Part shown: positions 33,464-41,956 of the stretch, in pieces
Position numbering within the stretch: the stretch's first letter is position 1
Layout of the letters: each line of letters begins with the position of its first letter
Origin: WSZJ01 sp964590435
GTDB lineage: Bacteria > Planctomycetota > MHYJ01 > WSZJ01
Length of the DNA: 64,000 nucleotides
Reading direction: 5' to 3'
NCBI GenBank assembly: GCA_964590435.1
Contig: CAZPWT010000071.1
Coordinates: 41,697-105,696 of the forward strand
Program-made: the position numbers and the translations under genes
Notes under the pieces: generated by a model
What the model was told of the DNA's origin: nothing
Database searches by the model: none
Seen by the model: the letters and a program-made list of their open reading frames with translations, nothing else

Positions 33464-35599
33464 ATGAGCAGGCTGCGCGCGTTCCTCCTCTCGTCCGTCG
33501 CCCTTTCGGCGCTTCTCGCCGCCCTCGCAGGCTCCGCTTCCGCCGGGCCCGCCGAGGACGTCAAGGAGCGGGTCGGCAAGCTGGCCGCCGCCAAGGGCGC
33601 GGAATTCTGGCAGCTCGTCGCCGAGCTCGAGCAGATGGGCCCCGACGCCGTGGGTCCGCTTTCGGAAGCGCTCCAGGCCCCCGAGGCGCGCGTCCGCATG
33701 GGCGTCGCCAAGGCGCTCTACCGCTGCGGGGAAAAGAAAGAAGCGGTCTCAGTCCTCGTCGGGCTCGTCGGCGAGAAGGACAAGGAAGTCCGCCGCACGT
33801 CGGCCGACCTGCTGGCCGACCTCACCCGCAACGACGCCAACTTCGGCAACCGCAAGGAAATCGAGTCCGTCCTCCAGGACGCCCTCGACAACGCCGACGA
33901 CCAGCGCTTCATCATCGCCCTCTCCCGCGCCCTCTACGGGATCGCCTCGAACATCCGCGCCACGGACGAGCTGAAGAAACTGCTCAAGGCGAAGGACGGC
34001 GAGGTGAAGAAGGAAGCGGCGCTGGCGCTGGCGGAGCTGGAGGACTTCGACGACGCGATGCCGATCCTCAAGCAGATGGCGGCGGAGCCCGGCGACAAGG
34101 GCGCGCTGGCGCGGCTTTACCTGAAGCACAAGACGCTTCAGGACAGCCTGATGCGCAAGAACGTGGGCCCGGCCGCCGGCGGCGGGGACTACGCGCTGCT
34201 GGACGAGATGATCGGGCTGATCCTCGGGAGCTACGTCGACAAGTCGAAGGCGGACAAGAAGGCGCTGATCGAGGGCGCGGCCCGCGGGATCGCGGAGACG
34301 CTCGACCCGTTCAGCGTCTACCTGAACGAGAAGGACCTGAAGGAGCTGACGGAAGGGATCAACAAGAAGTACGGCGGGATCGGCGCGCACGTGTCGGGCC
34401 GCGACGAATGGCTCACGATTGAGCGTCCGGTGTATGACGGCCCCGCCTACCGCGGCGGCCTGCGCTCGCTCGACCGCATCGTCGAGATCGAGGGCAAGTC
34501 GACCTTCAAGGTCCCCCTCGACGACTGCGTCTCCCGCCTCAAGGGCGAACCCGGCACCAAGGTCCGCTTCAAGGTCGCCCGCCGCGGCTGGGCCGAACCC
34601 CGCGAGTTCACGATGGAGCGGGCCCAGATCCAGATCAAGACGGCGACCGGCGAAATGCTCCCCGGCAAGATCGGCCTCGTCCAGATCACCTCATTCGGCG
34701 GCGATACCAATAAGGAAATGCGCGCCGCCGTGGACGCCCTTCTCAAGGACGGCGCCGTCGCCCTCATCATCGACCTGCGCAGCAACCCGGGCGGTCTGCT
34801 CGGCGAAGTCGTCAAGATGGTCGACCGCTTCGTCCCCGCCGGCCTCGTCCTCTGCACCACCAAGGACCGGGACGGCAAGGTGCTCGAGGAACTGCGAAGC
34901 GTCGACGCCGACGAGATCAAGCTTCCCGTGGCGGTGCTGATCAACGAGGGAAGCGCGAGCGCGGCGGAGATCATGTCGGGGGCTCTCCAGGACCTGAAGG
35001 TCTCCGTGACGATCGGCGAGCGGAGTTACGGCAAGGGGTCGGTGCAGCGGATCATGCCGCTGAAGGCGGACGCGAATGGGGCGTTCAAGTACACGTTCGC
35101 GAAGTACTACCTGCCGAGCGGGCGGTCGATCCACATCGAGCGCGACCGGTACGGCAAGGTGGACGAGAAGGCGGAGGGCGGAGTGATCCCGGACATCACG
35201 GTGAAGCTGCCGGAGCGGGACCTCTGGAAGGACTTCGAGTTCGCGCGGATCCTGGATTCCGGGAAGCTGGATGAGTACCTGGCGGCGAACTACGACAAGA
35301 ACAAGGACCTGTTCACGAAGCTGGCGACGGACACCGTTGCGGACGCGTCGGCGTATCCGGCCTTTGACGAGCTGATGAAGGCGCTGAAGACCAAGGCGGA
35401 CCCGGCCGAGGTGACCCAGCTCCTGAGGCAGCATGTCCGCCGCCGGGTGGCGGACGACCGGAAAAAGGAGTTCCTGGTGGACCTGAACCTCGACACGCAG
35501 GCGCAGAGGGCGGTGCTGGAGGTCCTCAAGAAGGCCCAGGTGGATGCGGAGACGGTGGCCGAGTACAAGCCGTTCGCGCACGCGTTCGACGCGAAGTAA
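33464..35599 (+). CDS. S41 C-terminal processing protease with N-terminal HEAT repeats
   Basis: A 711-residue exported protein. There is a signal peptide (residues 1-27), then HEAT-like helical repeats (about 28-215; ARVRMGVAKALYRCG, EVRRTSADLLADL), then a CtpA/Prc-type protease: FSVYLNEKDLKELTEGINKKYGGIG, a PDZ domain (GGLRSLDRIVEIEG) and the catalytic core. The Ser-Lys dyad is clear: Ser499 in NEGSASAAE and Lys524 in SYGKGSVQ, spaced 25 residues as in known CtpA. The C-terminal 110 residues are helical. AGGAG lies upstream of the ATG. HEAT repeats are not part of ordinary CtpA and may select substrates. Confidence 0.9.
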   Translation: MSRLRAFLLSSVALSALLAALAGSASAGPAEDVKERVGKLAAAKGAEFWQLVAELEQMGPDAVGPLSEALQAPEARVRMGVAKALYRCGEKKEAVSVLVGLVGEKDKEVRRTSADLLADLTRNDANFGNRKEIESVLQDALDNADDQRFIIALSRALYGIASNIRATDELKKLLKAKDGEVKKEAALALAELEDFDDAMPILKQMAAEPGDKGALARLYLKHKTLQDSLMRKNVGPAAGGGDYALLDEMIGLILGSYVDKSKADKKALIEGAARGIAETLDPFSVYLNEKDLKELTEGINKKYGGIGAHVSGRDEWLTIERPVYDGPAYRGGLRSLDRIVEIEGKSTFKVPLDDCVSRLKGEPGTKVRFKVARRGWAEPREFTMERAQIQIKTATGEMLPGKIGLVQITSFGGDTNKEMRAAVDALLKDGAVALIIDLRSNPGGLLGEVVKMVDRFVPAGLVLCTTKDRDGKVLEELRSVDADEIKLPVAVLINEGSASAAEIMSGALQDLKVSVTIGERSYGKGSVQRIMPLKADANGAFKYTFAKYYLPSGRSIHIERDRYGKVDEKAEGGVIPDITVKLPERDLWKDFEFARILDSGKLDEYLAANYDKNKDLFTKLATDTVADASAYPAFDELMKALKTKADPAEVTQLLRQHVRRRVADDRKKEFLVDLNLDTQAQRAVLEVLKKAQVDAETVAEYKPFAHAFDAK

Positions 35600-35613
35600 G
35601 GCGGATCAAGAAG

Positions 35614-35650
35614 AAGGCCCCCGTCGCGAGACGGGGGCCTTTTGTTTTTG
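35614..35650 (+). terminator. Rho-independent terminator
   Basis: Perfect 12-bp stem AAGGCCCCCGTC / GACGGGGGCCTT, loop GCGA, followed by a T-rich run. It terminates the HEAT-S41 gene and lies 12 bp before the stop of the convergent kinase gene. Confidence 0.93.
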
Positions 35651-35661
35651 ACGGCGCGTGA

Positions 35662-37116
35662 CTAGATCAAGTCTCCCCAGCGGCGCCCGATCTGGCGCTT
35701 CCCCTTGGGCTTCTTCGAACCCTTGCCTGCGGGAGGCGCGGCCGGCGGTGGCTGGGGCGGCGGCGGGGCGGGATAGCCCGGCGGCGGCGGCTGCGGCGGG
35801 TAGCCGTACGGCGGAGGTTGCTGCGGCGGATACCCGTACGGCGGGGCCGCGGGCGGATACGGGGGCTGCTGCGGCGGCGGCGGGTAGCCGTACGGCGCCG
35901 GCGGATACGGCGGCGGCGCGGGATACGGCGGCGGATACCCCGCCGGCGGATGCCCGGGCTGCTTCGGCGGCGGCGGCGTCGGGTACGACGTCGACGGCAC
36001 CCGGTGCCCCGGCGCCGGCCCGACGGGGGCCGGAGGCATCACCGGCGGCGCCGGCGGATAGGGACTCGGATGCGCCGCAGGCCCCTTCCCCGGCGGACCC
36101 TTCGCCGCGGGCGGCAGGGGCGAAGTGATCGTTTCCTCGTAGGGCGTCGTGCTGCGAGAAGGAAGCGGGATCTGAAGGGCGGGCGGCGGCATGGCGGGCG
36201 TGGGAGAGTCCTTCCCCACCCGCAGCACTTCCGTTTCCCCCGATTTGCCGCGCGAGCCGCGGCCGCCTGACGTGTCGAAGGGCTTCTCGCCTCGGAGGAG
36301 CGCCTCGATGAACCCCACCACGTCCGCGGGCCAGGGGCGATCCGCGGCTTTCTTCTCCGTCATCCGCGCGACGAGCCGCGAGGCGCCCTTCGAAACCGTC
36401 GGGTTCACCTTGTGCGCGGCCTTCGGCTGCTCCGAGAGGTGCCCGGCGACGATTTCGGCGACGTTTTCGAAGGCGAAGAGCGTCTTGCCGGTGAGCATGT
36501 GGTGCAGGGTCGCGCCGAGGTTGTAGACGTCGGAGCGCGCATCGATCGTTGCGTCGCCGCGGGCGGCCTCGGGGGACATGTAGTGCGGAGTGCCGGTCGC
36601 GCCGCCGACGACTTTCGCGTTCGAGGCCATCACCGCCAGCCCGAGGTCCGCCAGCTTCGCTTCCCCGCCCCGCGGCAGCAGGATATTCGCCGGCTTGACG
36701 TCGCGGTGGACGACCCCGGCCTGGTGGGCGTGGGCGAGCGCCTTGGCGACGGAGAGCGCGACCTGCAGCGCGCGCTGCTCGTCCATGGCGCCGCGCGAAA
36801 GCACGTTCTCGAGCGTCTTGCCCTCGACGAACTCCATGACCACGTAATGGAACCCGTTCGACACGCCCGACATGATCGTCCGGACGATGTTGGGGTGGTC
36901 GACCTTGCCGCTGATCTGCGCCAGCCGGACGAACTTCTCGTTGAAGTCCGCCTTCTTCGCGAGGGCCGGGAAGATGAGCTTGATCGCGAACGTCTCGCCG
37001 TCGGAATGGCGCTTGGCCTTGAAGACGGACCCGGTCGATCCCTGGCCCAGCGGCTGCTTGAGCGTGAAGCCCTCGACGGTCTCGGGGGTGATTTTGACCT
37101 GGCGTGCGTCGCTCAC
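35662..37116 (-). CDS. Serine/threonine protein kinase with Pro/Tyr/Gly-rich tail
   Basis: A 484-residue PknB-type kinase. The catalytic set is complete: GQGSTGSVFKAK loop (24-35), Lys46 (FAIKLI), HRDVKPANIL with Asp139, DLG with Asp157 and the activation segment GTPHYMSPEA. The kinase domain ends near residue 275. There is no transmembrane helix. The tail (about 310-465) is extremely Pro-rich with repeated GYPPP, PYPPAP and PPPGYP units, and the protein ends in a basic patch and IGRRWGDLI. It follows the HEAT-vWA gene and the three FHA-CAP genes on the same strand; FHA domains bind phosphothreonine, so those proteins are natural candidate partners. Confidence 0.92.
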   Translation of the reverse strand: MSDARQVKITPETVEGFTLKQPLGQGSTGSVFKAKRHSDGETFAIKLIFPALAKKADFNEKFVRLAQISGKVDHPNIVRTIMSGVSNGFHYVVMEFVEGKTLENVLSRGAMDEQRALQVALSVAKALAHAHQAGVVHRDVKPANILLPRGGEAKLADLGLAVMASNAKVVGGATGTPHYMSPEAARGDATIDARSDVYNLGATLHHMLTGKTLFAFENVAEIVAGHLSEQPKAAHKVNPTVSKGASRLVARMTEKKAADRPWPADVVGFIEALLRGEKPFDTSGGRGSRGKSGETEVLRVGKDSPTPAMPPPALQIPLPSRSTTPYEETITSPLPPAAKGPPGKGPAAHPSPYPPAPPVMPPAPVGPAPGHRVPSTSYPTPPPPKQPGHPPAGYPPPYPAPPPYPPAPYGYPPPPQQPPYPPAAPPYGYPPQQPPPYGYPPQPPPPGYPAPPPPQPPPAAPPAGKGSKKPKGKRQIGRRWGDLI

Positions 37117-37204
37117 GGTGTTCGCTTTCTCCCAGTACCGATGGCCAAAAGATACACCCGGCGCGGACGTGCGGAAAGCGGAATGAAGCGCGGACGCGAA
37201 CCGG

Positions 37205-37236
37205 AAAAAAAACCGGCCGCCCTCGCGGGCGGCCGG
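37205..37236 (-). terminator. Rho-independent terminator (minus strand)
   Basis: Perfect 10-bp stem CCGGCCGCCC / GGGCGGCCGG with a 4-base loop. In minus-strand sense it is followed by eight T. It lies 24 bp after the stop of the HEAT-vWA gene, so transcription of that gene can end before the kinase gene, which then needs its own promoter. Confidence 0.88.
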
Positions 37237-37259
37237 GACGCTGGCTCAGATCGTCACGA

Positions 37260-38879
37260 CTACCGCTTCACGAAAACCCCGCCCGTCATCCCCGCCACCT
37301 GGGACAGGAAGTTCGGGTTGTAGTTCGTGGGATTCCCGAGGCCGACCGTGTTGATGATCACCTTGGACAGCGTGTTCCACTCGCGGATCTTCCGGATGAT
37401 GTCGTCCGGGTTCGGGTACTTGCCCGCGTTCGGCGAACCGTCGGACATCAGGTAGATCGTGTCGACCAGGGCGGCGTACGACTTGTCGTTCAGCCCCTGG
37501 CCCGCCAGCTCGAACGCCTTCTCCAGCGCGTCGCCCGTGTTCGTCTGGCTCGTCGGCGCCTGCTTCTTCACGAAGTCGATCGCCTCCGCCTTCACCGCGG
37601 GCGTCGCCTGCTGCATCTTGTCCTTCCAGCGCTGCACGTCGCTCGCGAACACGATGATGTTGAACATGACCTTGTCGTCGAGCTTCTTGATCGTGCGCTC
37701 GAACTCCCACTTCAGCACCTCGAGCTTCGTCCCCTTCAGCCCTGCTTCCCACGGCTCAGGCGCCGGGCCGTTCCCGCCCGAGTTCACCACCGGCGGCTGG
37801 TTCTTGTCCGGGGGCGGTTCGCTCGGCTCCGCCATCGAGCCGGAGACGTCGAGGACGAAGACGATCTTCTTGGAAGTGATCTTGAGGCCGAAGAACGTCG
37901 GGGGCTCGGTCGTCGTGCCGCCCGCGCCGCCGGCCGACTTCACGTCATTCCCCGCCGCCACGCCGCCGCCGACCGGCTTGCCGTCCCAGCGCTCGCCGTT
38001 CGTTTTCCACCACTCGTCCCACGCCGCGGCGTTGTAGCCGAAGTCCATCCCCGTCAGGCGCTTCAGCGCCCCGGAAATGTCGTCCCTCAGGCGGCCGTCT
38101 TCCTTCTTGAGCTGCCGGATCATCGCGGCGATGCCGGTCTTGCAGTGAAGCTTCTCGACGCCCGCCACGCCGGACAGGCGGATCTGCCATTCCGAATCCT
38201 CGACGGCGGCCACGAAGAGCGGCTCGGCGGCCTTGATGTCGCCGAGGCTCAGGAGGCCGTCCAGCGCGATGATGCGGACGCGCGGATCGCGGTCCTTCGC
38301 GGCTTCGAGGCAGATCCCGCCGACGCCCTCGGCCTTCGCCGCGAGCAGCCCGCTCAGGATCGCGTACCGGTCGGTCCAGTCCGCCGCCTTCAGCACCATC
38401 GTGCGAAGCTCGGCGACGGCGCCCGGGTCGGTGAAGCGCCCGATCGAGGAGGCGATCGTGTCGAGCAGCTTCTTGGCCTCGTCGATCTTCTTCTGCCGCT
38501 CATCCGAGATGACCTTCAGCTCGGCCTCGAGCTTGTTCTTCCGGTCCATTTCGCCGGCCGAAAGCTGCGTCGAGCCGCGCAGGGGCTTCAGCTTCTTCTC
38601 CAGGTCGGCCATTTCCGCGGATGCCTTGTCGTCCTGCGCGTCGGCATCACGCTTGATCTGGCCGTACACGGAAATGAGGAGCTTCGCCGAGTCCGTCGAG
38701 TTCACGCCCGCGACCCGGTCGAGAGCGGACTTCTTCACCGTGATGTCCGGATTGGCAAAATCCCGGTAGAAGTCCTTCTTGATCTGGTCCCACTCCGCGG
38801 CGGAGGGACCGGCCGCGACCGGCAGCACCAGGGCCAGGACCAGGCCGAGGATGCCAAGGAACAGCCGCTTCTTGATCAT
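37260..38879 (-). CDS. Exported HEAT-repeat protein with von Willebrand A domain
   Basis: A 539-residue protein with a signal peptide (about 1-24). Helical and HEAT-like repeats fill about 25-280, with a coiled coil at about 75-130. A WDEWWKTNGERW motif comes near 290, then a Gly-rich linker and a vWA domain (about 330-539). The metal-ion site is intact: D344, S346 and S348 in DVSGSM, Thr in TNTGDAL, Asp in LMSDGSPN. vWA domains mediate adhesion or complex assembly. ATG 38879 (MIKKRLFLGI) is preferred over the GTG three codons upstream because that GTG lies in the GGGAGTGAGG ribosome region. It is followed by a terminator. Confidence 0.82.
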   Translation of the reverse strand: MIKKRLFLGILGLVLALVLPVAAGPSAAEWDQIKKDFYRDFANPDITVKKSALDRVAGVNSTDSAKLLISVYGQIKRDADAQDDKASAEMADLEKKLKPLRGSTQLSAGEMDRKNKLEAELKVISDERQKKIDEAKKLLDTIASSIGRFTDPGAVAELRTMVLKAADWTDRYAILSGLLAAKAEGVGGICLEAAKDRDPRVRIIALDGLLSLGDIKAAEPLFVAAVEDSEWQIRLSGVAGVEKLHCKTGIAAMIRQLKKEDGRLRDDISGALKRLTGMDFGYNAAAWDEWWKTNGERWDGKPVGGGVAAGNDVKSAGGAGGTTTEPPTFFGLKITSKKIVFVLDVSGSMAEPSEPPPDKNQPPVVNSGGNGPAPEPWEAGLKGTKLEVLKWEFERTIKKLDDKVMFNIIVFASDVQRWKDKMQQATPAVKAEAIDFVKKQAPTSQTNTGDALEKAFELAGQGLNDKSYAALVDTIYLMSDGSPNAGKYPNPDDIIRKIREWNTLSKVIINTVGLGNPTNYNPNFLSQVAGMTGGVFVKR

Positions 38880-39003
38880 TCGCCTCACTCCCTATTTTTG
38901 CAGCGAATTCCCGGCGGCCATTGTGACCGCCGAAACTTCGCCCGACTTTTATTGTCCCGCCCCGGGGGGGGCCAATTCCAGCGTTATTTACCGAACTTTT
39001 ACT
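38880..39003. other. 124-bp intergenic spacer with possible promoter
   Basis: Relatively AT-rich spacer between FHA-CAP copy 1 and the HEAT-vWA gene. In minus sense a weak TTGGCC (38970-38975) and AATAAA (38948-38953) could be a promoter for the vWA gene, and CGGCGG...CCGCCG forms a small inverted repeat nearer the start. No T-run terminator for the FHA-CAP gene is visible. Confidence 0.35.
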
Positions 39004-41769
39004 TTACCTGCCTCCGTCCGGGCAGGTGACCCCGCCCGTCGATCCGCCCGCCACGCCGCCTCCCGCCTTCAGAGGCTCGACCTTGTCCTTCATCGAAGCG
39101 CCGCCGGAGCCGAAATTCTCGGTCCAGTACTTCCCCGACTTGCCCAGCCCGATCTGCGTGTGCGCGCCGAGCATGTTGCGGTGGTGGCCGCTCGAGTTGT
39201 ACCAGCCCCAGAACGAATCGGTCCCCGTCGACGTCCCGACCTCGATGTTTTCGCTCACGCCGCCCCCGTACCCCTCCGCCGAGCACCTCTCCCCCGGCGT
39301 CCGGAGCCCCTTCGTCGGCGACTCGTGCGCGAAGTAGTTCAGCGACTCCATCTCCTGGCTGTGCTTCCGCGCCGCGTTCCCGAGCTGGTTCTGCGCTTCC
39401 ACGGCCTGGAGGCCCATCATGAAGCGGTACTCGTTCGTGACGCGGATGCATTCCTTCTCGTCGGCGTCGAAGCCGGTGTGGCGGTCGTTGTAGGACATGA
39501 TCGTGCGGAACTTGTCGAGCATGGAGCGCTCCTGCCCGCTGATCGTGTAGTTCTTGAGGCTGAGCGCGTCGTTGACCTGCGCGAGCAGCTTCGAGACCTG
39601 CGCGCGCTCCGCGTCCGTCATCGTCGCGCCGAGTTCCTTGAGCCAGGAGTCGGTCTGGGCGGAAGCGGCGATCAGGTCGGCGATGGCGGGATTCGCCTTG
39701 GCGACGACCTCGAGGGGGTTGTCCCACAGCTCGCGCACCTTTCCTACGACCTCGTCGACCTTCGGCTGCCCGACGCGGCCGTGGTCCTCGTCCGGGTAGA
39801 TCTTCTTGTCGAAGATGACTTTCATGGCCTCCTCGCGCCGCTTGATGAGTTCCTTCTTCATCGCGGTCATCACGGAGGGATTCACGAGGCTGCGGCTGTC
39901 CTGCAGCTTGCGGAGGATCGCGGTCCGGCGCGTCTTGAGCGCGTTCGTGCACAGCGTCGCCGCGCGGGCCTTGAGCTCGGCCCCCGCGGACGTGTCGCCG
40001 GTCGCGCGGCGGAACAGCGCCATCCCGTCGTCCGCCTTCTTCGGGTCAATCTGCGCGAGCAGGATCGACGCCTTCTTCACGTCGAGGTCCAGCTTCGCGA
40101 ATTTCAGCTCTTCCGACGTGTACCATCCGCCGTCGTACCAGACGAAACCGTCCTGCGGCACGGGGATGCCGCGGTGTCGCGCGACGAGGTCGAACGCTTC
40201 TCTCTGCTTCGCGGCGTCCGAAGCGATCGCGCCGTGCAGGATCTCCGCCCCGACGAGCGGCAGGCCGTTGCTATAGCAGAACGCGGCCAGCGCCATCGCG
40301 TCCGCCGGGCCCAACTCGATCGCCCGGTAGTAGCCGAGCATGTCCTCCGCGTCGACCTGCGTCCACCGGCGCGACGTCGTCCCGCCCTTCCCTTCCTCGT
40401 CCTTGAACTCGATCTCCAGCGCGTCCTCCGTCGCCTTCGCCAGGATCGCCTTCGTGCCGCTTCCCAGCAGGATCGGGTGCGCCGCGAACCACCCCGAGTT
40501 GACCGCCTTCACCAGCCGGTCGAACAGCGCCCCCTGCGCGGCGATCTCCGCCCGCTGCGACTTCAGCGCCGTGGACTGGTCGGCCGCGACCGAGGACAGG
40601 AGCGAATCGATCTGCCGCAGCGCCTGCGCATAGCGGCGCGCCTTCACCAGGTCGCCGATCGCCAGAAGCGAGTCCTGCGCCCCCGCCGACAGCTTCCCGC
40701 CGCCGCCCGAGTACGCCGCCGTCACGCCCATCAGCCGGTTGATCGCCTCGAGCTTGTCCTGCGCCAGGTACAGGTACCGTGTCCCCTGGAACTTCTCGAT
40801 CGCCCCGCTCACCGCCAGCGCCGCCAGCGGATAGTCCTCCATCTTCGTCAGGCTGTTCGCGCGCGACTCCAGCTTCTCCCACGCGTCCTGCGCCGCCTTC
40901 AGCACCTCTTTCATCCGCCCGTCGATCTTCGCCGCCAGCGCGGGATCGCTGTTCTCCGCCGCGAACTTCTTCCACGTCCCCAGCGCCTCCCCGAAGCTCT
41001 CCTGGATCACCAGCGAGTCCGCGGCCGCGGTCGCCTCGTCGAACAGCGCCTGCAACTCGTCCGCCTTCCGCTGCGCCTCCAGCGCCGCCAGCGCGGCCTC
41101 CTCCTCCTTCCGCGCCTTCTCCTCCCGCGCCGCGATCTTCGCCTTCACGTCCTCCAGCGCCTTCTTCGCCTCCTTCATCACCGACGCTTCCAGCGGCTGC
41201 CCCACCAGCGCCGCCAGCGCCTGCTCCGCCGCGTCGAGATTTCCGTCCGCGGCGGCCTGCGTGGCTTCCTTGATGGAAGCGCGCTGGGCGACCGTCTTGT
41301 CCTCCGGGAGAAGCTTGATGACCACGATCACGGCGACCAGCACCGCCGCGGCGATCCCGCCGGTCTTCGCCCAGAAGATCGCGTCCGCGGGCTTCCGGGC
41401 GACGGCACGGTGCGGCGCGGGTTTCGGCGCGAGCCCCGAGGAATGCGACGACGCCGGCTTGGCGGGCGCTGCCTTGGCGGGAGCGGCAACCGGGTTGAAC
41501 ACCGCCTCGAACGTTCCGATCCGGATCACGTCCCCGTCCTGCAGCAGCTTCGCGTTCACGATCGAGCCGTTCACGGAAGTGCCGTTGAGCGACTCCAGGT
41601 CCACGAGTTTCCACCCGTGCGGCGTCTTTTCGATCCGGCAGTGCTCTTCGTCCGCCCCGGCGTCCTGCACGCGGACCTGGCACGCGGCGCCCGTTCCAAA
41701 CGTGATCGCCGCGGCGTCCGACGAAATCTCCCCCGCAGGACCGCCGGCCTGGATTCGAAGACGGATCAT
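39004..41769 (-). CDS. FHA - transmembrane - CAP (SCP) protein, copy 1 (FHA site degenerate)
   Basis: A 921-residue single-pass protein. Residues 1-92 are an FHA domain, but the phosphothreonine site is altered: Arg is T26 (TFGTG), Ser is D40 (DEEH), and only Asn62 (LNGTSVNG) remains. After a Pro/Ala linker one helix spans about 132-153. A long helical extracytoplasmic region contains a conserved middle domain (GKGGTTSRRW...). The last 130 residues are a CAP/SCP domain: KHSQEMESLNYFAHESP, GGGVSENIE and WYNSSGHHRNML, with the cavity His and Glu present. Start ATG 41769 is fixed by alignment with the other copies. It is the third of three tandem genes in transcription order. Confidence 0.85.
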   Translation of the reverse strand: MIRLRIQAGGPAGEISSDAAAITFGTGAACQVRVQDAGADEEHCRIEKTPHGWKLVDLESLNGTSVNGSIVNAKLLQDGDVIRIGTFEAVFNPVAAPAKAAPAKPASSHSSGLAPKPAPHRAVARKPADAIFWAKTGGIAAAVLVAVIVVIKLLPEDKTVAQRASIKEATQAAADGNLDAAEQALAALVGQPLEASVMKEAKKALEDVKAKIAAREEKARKEEEAALAALEAQRKADELQALFDEATAAADSLVIQESFGEALGTWKKFAAENSDPALAAKIDGRMKEVLKAAQDAWEKLESRANSLTKMEDYPLAALAVSGAIEKFQGTRYLYLAQDKLEAINRLMGVTAAYSGGGGKLSAGAQDSLLAIGDLVKARRYAQALRQIDSLLSSVAADQSTALKSQRAEIAAQGALFDRLVKAVNSGWFAAHPILLGSGTKAILAKATEDALEIEFKDEEGKGGTTSRRWTQVDAEDMLGYYRAIELGPADAMALAAFCYSNGLPLVGAEILHGAIASDAAKQREAFDLVARHRGIPVPQDGFVWYDGGWYTSEELKFAKLDLDVKKASILLAQIDPKKADDGMALFRRATGDTSAGAELKARAATLCTNALKTRRTAILRKLQDSRSLVNPSVMTAMKKELIKRREEAMKVIFDKKIYPDEDHGRVGQPKVDEVVGKVRELWDNPLEVVAKANPAIADLIAASAQTDSWLKELGATMTDAERAQVSKLLAQVNDALSLKNYTISGQERSMLDKFRTIMSYNDRHTGFDADEKECIRVTNEYRFMMGLQAVEAQNQLGNAARKHSQEMESLNYFAHESPTKGLRTPGERCSAEGYGGGVSENIEVGTSTGTDSFWGWYNSSGHHRNMLGAHTQIGLGKSGKYWTENFGSGGASMKDKVEPLKAGGGVAGGSTGGVTCPDGGR

Positions 41770-41956
41770 GTTGGCACCGATCTCCGCAATGAATGAAGGG
41801 CCCTTCACACCGCCCGCCCGCGGTCTTCAAGCCCCACGGACGCCTGGCTTCGTTTGCGATGCGACCCCGGGAGGCCTTCCGGCCCCCGGGGTTGCTTCGT
41901 TGACTTCGTTTTCTTCTCGAGCCGGCAACTGCCGGCTACTGGCAGGCTCCGCCCCC
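41770..41956. other. 187-bp spacer with two hairpins
   Basis: Between FHA-CAP copies 2 and 1. A GCCGGCA/TGCCGGC hairpin lies near 41931, and a larger imperfect hairpin spans 41864-41892 (arms ACCCCGGG and CCCGGGGT plus GGCC/GGCC). Neither is followed by a T-run in the minus direction, so they may be weak terminators, mRNA-stabilising or partial read-through elements. Confidence 0.45.

Noticed and set aside
35720..36120. GC-rich repetitive DNA as an intergenic repeat array
   Set aside because: It is the coding sequence of the Pro/Tyr/Gly-rich kinase tail, in frame with the kinase.
38779..41796. Open frame of 1,005 codons on the + strand opposite FHA-CAP copy 1
   Set aside because: Composition is dominated by Arg, Leu, Val and Asp without motifs; the minus strand encodes FHA and CAP domains. 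Similar long antisense frames at 44990-47476 and 49752-53375 are rejected for the same reason.
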